From the NCBI RefSeq assembly GCF_014905175.1, contig NC_057791.1, forward strand, positions 6,200,001-6,264,000: a stretch of DNA of 64,000 nt. The letters are read 5' to 3'. The stretch comes from Aphidius gifuensis (taxonomy: Eukaryota; Arthropoda; Insecta; Hymenoptera; Braconidae). Shown piece by piece: positions 61,341-64,000 of this stretch (its first letter is position 1; each line of letters opens with the position of its first letter). The notes beneath the pieces were generated by a model. That model saw only the letters and a list, made by a program, of their open reading frames with translations, searched no databases and was not told where the DNA came from. The translations under genes and the position numbers were made by a program.

Positions 61341-63648
61341 ATGGCTACTGCAATGGAAATTGATGGTAAATATTTATTTTATATTCTAAATATTGAATAT
61401 TTGAACATAATATTTTAAATTACATTTTATAAAACGATAAATTTGAAAAAAAAAAAAAACATTTTATCATATACTTATTGTTTTTTTTTTTTTAGATAAT
61501 AAATGTGCATCATTACAAAAAAATATAAATCCGTTTACAAAACAACCATACTCAGAAAAATATCTGCAGGACTTGAAAAAACGTAAACGATTACCAGTCT
61601 ACAATTTTCAACAAATATTTATGGATCTTTTAGAAGAAAAACAAAACAAGTGCATAATTGTTACAGGATCTGGTTCTGGTAAATCAACTCAAATACCTCA
61701 ATGGTGTTTAGAATATTCCAGAAAAATAAATAATACAAAATCAATTGTGTGTACACAACCACAAAAAGGTGCAGCAATAGAGCTTGCAAAAAGAGTTGCA
61801 TCTGAAATTGATGTAAAACTTGGTACTATCGTTGGTTATAATGTTCGATCTGACAGAATATACGATGAAACTACAAAATTAATATTCATGACACCAGAAG
61901 TCTTGTTACATGAAGTAATATCAAATATAAAAATTGATAAATATCATATTATAATTATTGATGAAGCACATGAACGTCAAATTAATATTGATATGTTGAT
62001 TTCATTATTATACTATTCTTTAAAAAATACAGATGATTTAAAAATAATTATCATGGGTGCAACTCTTGACGCTGCGAAATTTCAAAATTTTTTTGATAAA
62101 TCACCACTTCTTTCAATACCTGGTTTTACATATCCAATTGAAATAATTTATGATAATGAATGTACTGTTGCTCCACAAAATGGCATTCATGAGATATTAG
62201 AAAAAATTGCAGTACTAGTAGTTCAAATTCATTTTAAAAATACAAATGGTGATATATTAGTTTTTTTGCCGGGTAAAGAAGATATTTTAAATACAGAAAA
62301 ATATATTAATTTTAAATTGAAGCAAACATCGCCTTTAAAGAAATTATCTATTATTCATCTTAATGGACAATTATCAAAAAGTAATCAAGATAAGGCTTTA
62401 AAGAAGCGACAAGAAAGAATAGTAATTTTAGAAACGAATATTGCTGAAACATCATCAACCATAGATAATATTATGTTCGTAATTGATAGCGGTTACATAA
62501 AAGAATCTCATTATAATTGAAAAGAACAAATTTATGAATTGGCAATGATAAAAATATCAAAAGCATGTGCTAATCAGCAAAAAGGTCGCACTGGACGAGT
62601 ATGTAAAGGCACATGTTATGGCATGTATTCTGAAAACGATTATAATAATATGGTAGATAATCGAGAAAGTGAAATGATTTTTGAGAATATAGAGAGTATA
62701 CTTGTTAATGTAGATTTGAATTTATTTGGATTTGTAGATCCTGTGCCATCAAGAAAACTACTTTCAACGCTTGAAAATTTAATACACTATGGGTGTCTTG
62801 AAGATGATCAACAAATTACTAAACTTGGTAAAATAATACAAGAAATTCCAGTAAAACCATGTTTGGCTAAAATTTTATTTGAATCATATCAGTATAATTG
62901 TACTGATTCAATATTTAAAATTGTTTCAATGCTGGAAAGTCCATCAGTATTTATAATTCCAAATAAAGAATTAACTGAAAAATGTGCAAATGCAATTAAT
63001 CAATTTATAATTGATGATAATGATTTTTTAACGTTATTAAACATTTTTGAAGGATATCAAAATTCAAAAAAGAAAGATCAGTGGTGTAAAGAAAATTTTT
63101 TAAATGAAATATCATTAAAATATGCTTCAAATACATATGACCAATTAATTCAAATTGCAAAAAAATTAAATTTAGCAGAAAATATAGAATTAAAATTTAC
63201 AAAAGACAGTAAAATTAATATTAAAAAAGTATTAGTTTCTGGTTTTTTTATGCAAGCAGCAAAACACATAGATAATTCTGATAAATATAATACAATTTTG
63301 AGTTTGAATGAAAAATCTATGAACTTATATAGACGCAATAGTTCTATTAATAGTAAGCCAGAGTGGATAATTTACTATAAATGTATAAAAATAAAAAATG
63401 CATATGTTTTGAGCACCGTTACATCTATTGAACGTAAGTTACTTTTTTTTCTTTTATATTATTATATGAAAAATATTTTTAATGAATAAAATAATTTTTT
63501 TTTAAATTAATTTACAGCTAAATGGCTTCTGGAGATGGCACCAAATTATTATAAAAATTTATTATCAAAAAAAAAATTTAAAGAAGAAGCAAACATGATG
63601 ATTGAAGAACTTCAAATGTTACAAACCCAAATACAAGATGTCATTTGA
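61341..63648 (+). pseudogene. DHX15-like DEAH-box RNA helicase paralog with one in-frame TGA
   Basis: Exons 61341-61365, 61496-63433 and 63518-63648 join in frame to 697 codons, with a stop codon TGA at 62518-62520 (codon 350). All other helicase parts are present before and after it, and the reading frame is the same on both sides. Walker A is GSGSGKST (66-73), the DEAH box is at 164-167, motif III GAT replaces the usual SAT, FLPGKED replaces TGQEE, motif V is TNIAETSSTID, motif VI is QQKGRTGR after the stop, and the ratchet and OB-fold parts (WLLEMAPNYY) are kept. The closest family is DHX15/Prp43 (INPFTKQPYSEKY start). Divergence from the family is wide, and the coding frame is otherwise clean over 1.9 kb. 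It is either a recently disabled gene, a read-through gene, or carries a sequence error. A real DHX15 must lie elsewhere. Confidence 0.75.
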
Positions 63649-63765
63649 ATAATAAATCAAACTTTTACTGCTTTATACTGAGCTTTATCGACAAATAGAC
63701 ATGAAGAATGGCTAAACGAGGCATTTAATCTCGTTGCAAATAAATTTATAAAAAACATCAATTCA

Positions 63766-63799
<34 letters not shown>

Positions 63800-64000
63800 G
63801 CTAAATTAAAATCGTGAAAGACTGCGTTATAAGCTGCTTCAAGCTATCCAACAAACTCAGGGATTTTCATTAGTATAATATATTTATTTATTTTAAAAAA
63901 TACATACTAAACTCAATCATTCAACTATAATGTATAATTTAGCCAGAACAAAGAAATATGATTAATATTAATTCATGTATTTATTCTTGTCAGTCGTAAA
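63649..64000. other. downstream noncoding region with an (AAT)n microsatellite
   Basis: After the helicase stop there is no gene. An AAT repeat of about 10 units lies at 63768-63799. Confidence 0.6.

Noticed and set aside
63768..63799. (AAT)n run as a possible functional element
   Set aside because: A plain microsatellite, common in AT-rich insect DNA.
1..64000. Search for CRISPR arrays, bacterial operons, tRNA and rRNA genes
   Set aside because: None seen; the intron-rich metazoan genes exclude a prokaryotic window, and no tRNA cloverleaf or rRNA stretch was recognised by eye.

Overview
This 64 kb window is nuclear DNA of an insect. It is strongly AT-rich, with many short GT-AG introns, metazoan single-copy genes (smoothened, SCYL1, GNPNAT1, ribophorin I, a SMYD4-type methyltransferase) and non-autonomous DNA transposon-like elements. 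The gene content and the expansion of secreted neprilysin-like proteins suggest a hymenopteran, perhaps a parasitoid wasp. That is an inference from style and gene content, not something the sequence proves.

Layout. (1) 1-17.1 kb: three tandem copies of a secreted M13 (neprilysin-like) metallopeptidase gene on the + strand, each a five-exon gene in a repeat unit of about 5.6 kb. Copy 3 has its second exon amplified to six in-frame-compatible copies. A displaced piece of the smoothened 3' exon lies upstream of copy 1, and a 1.05 kb foldback element lies between copies 2 and 3. (2) 18.2-27 kb: smoothened (-), a GNPNAT1-type acetyltransferase (+) and the SCYL1 pseudokinase (-). (3) 27.4-42.9 kb: two paralogous, very long, intronless-coding genes for unknown proteins that look helical and repetitive. 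They are separated by a small LRR membrane-protein gene and a nested palindromic transposon. (4) 43.3-50.4 kb: ribophorin I (+), a remarkable SMC1-like gene with all ATPase motifs lost and no visible hinge (-), and a TPR-MYND-SET gene (+). (5) 50.7-59.7 kb: three SLC17-type MFS transporter genes, two in recent tandem on - and one on +. (6) 61.3-63.7 kb: a diverged DHX15-like DEAH helicase paralog with one in-frame TGA.

There is no operon logic here. The shared theme is local duplication followed by divergence: the neprilysins, the giant repeat proteins, the SLC17 genes, and single paralogs of SMC1 and DHX15 with altered key residues. The strongest candidates for undescribed biology are the ATPase-dead SMC1-like protein, the internally amplifying giant protein pair, and the phase 1-1 exon array in neprilysin copy 3.
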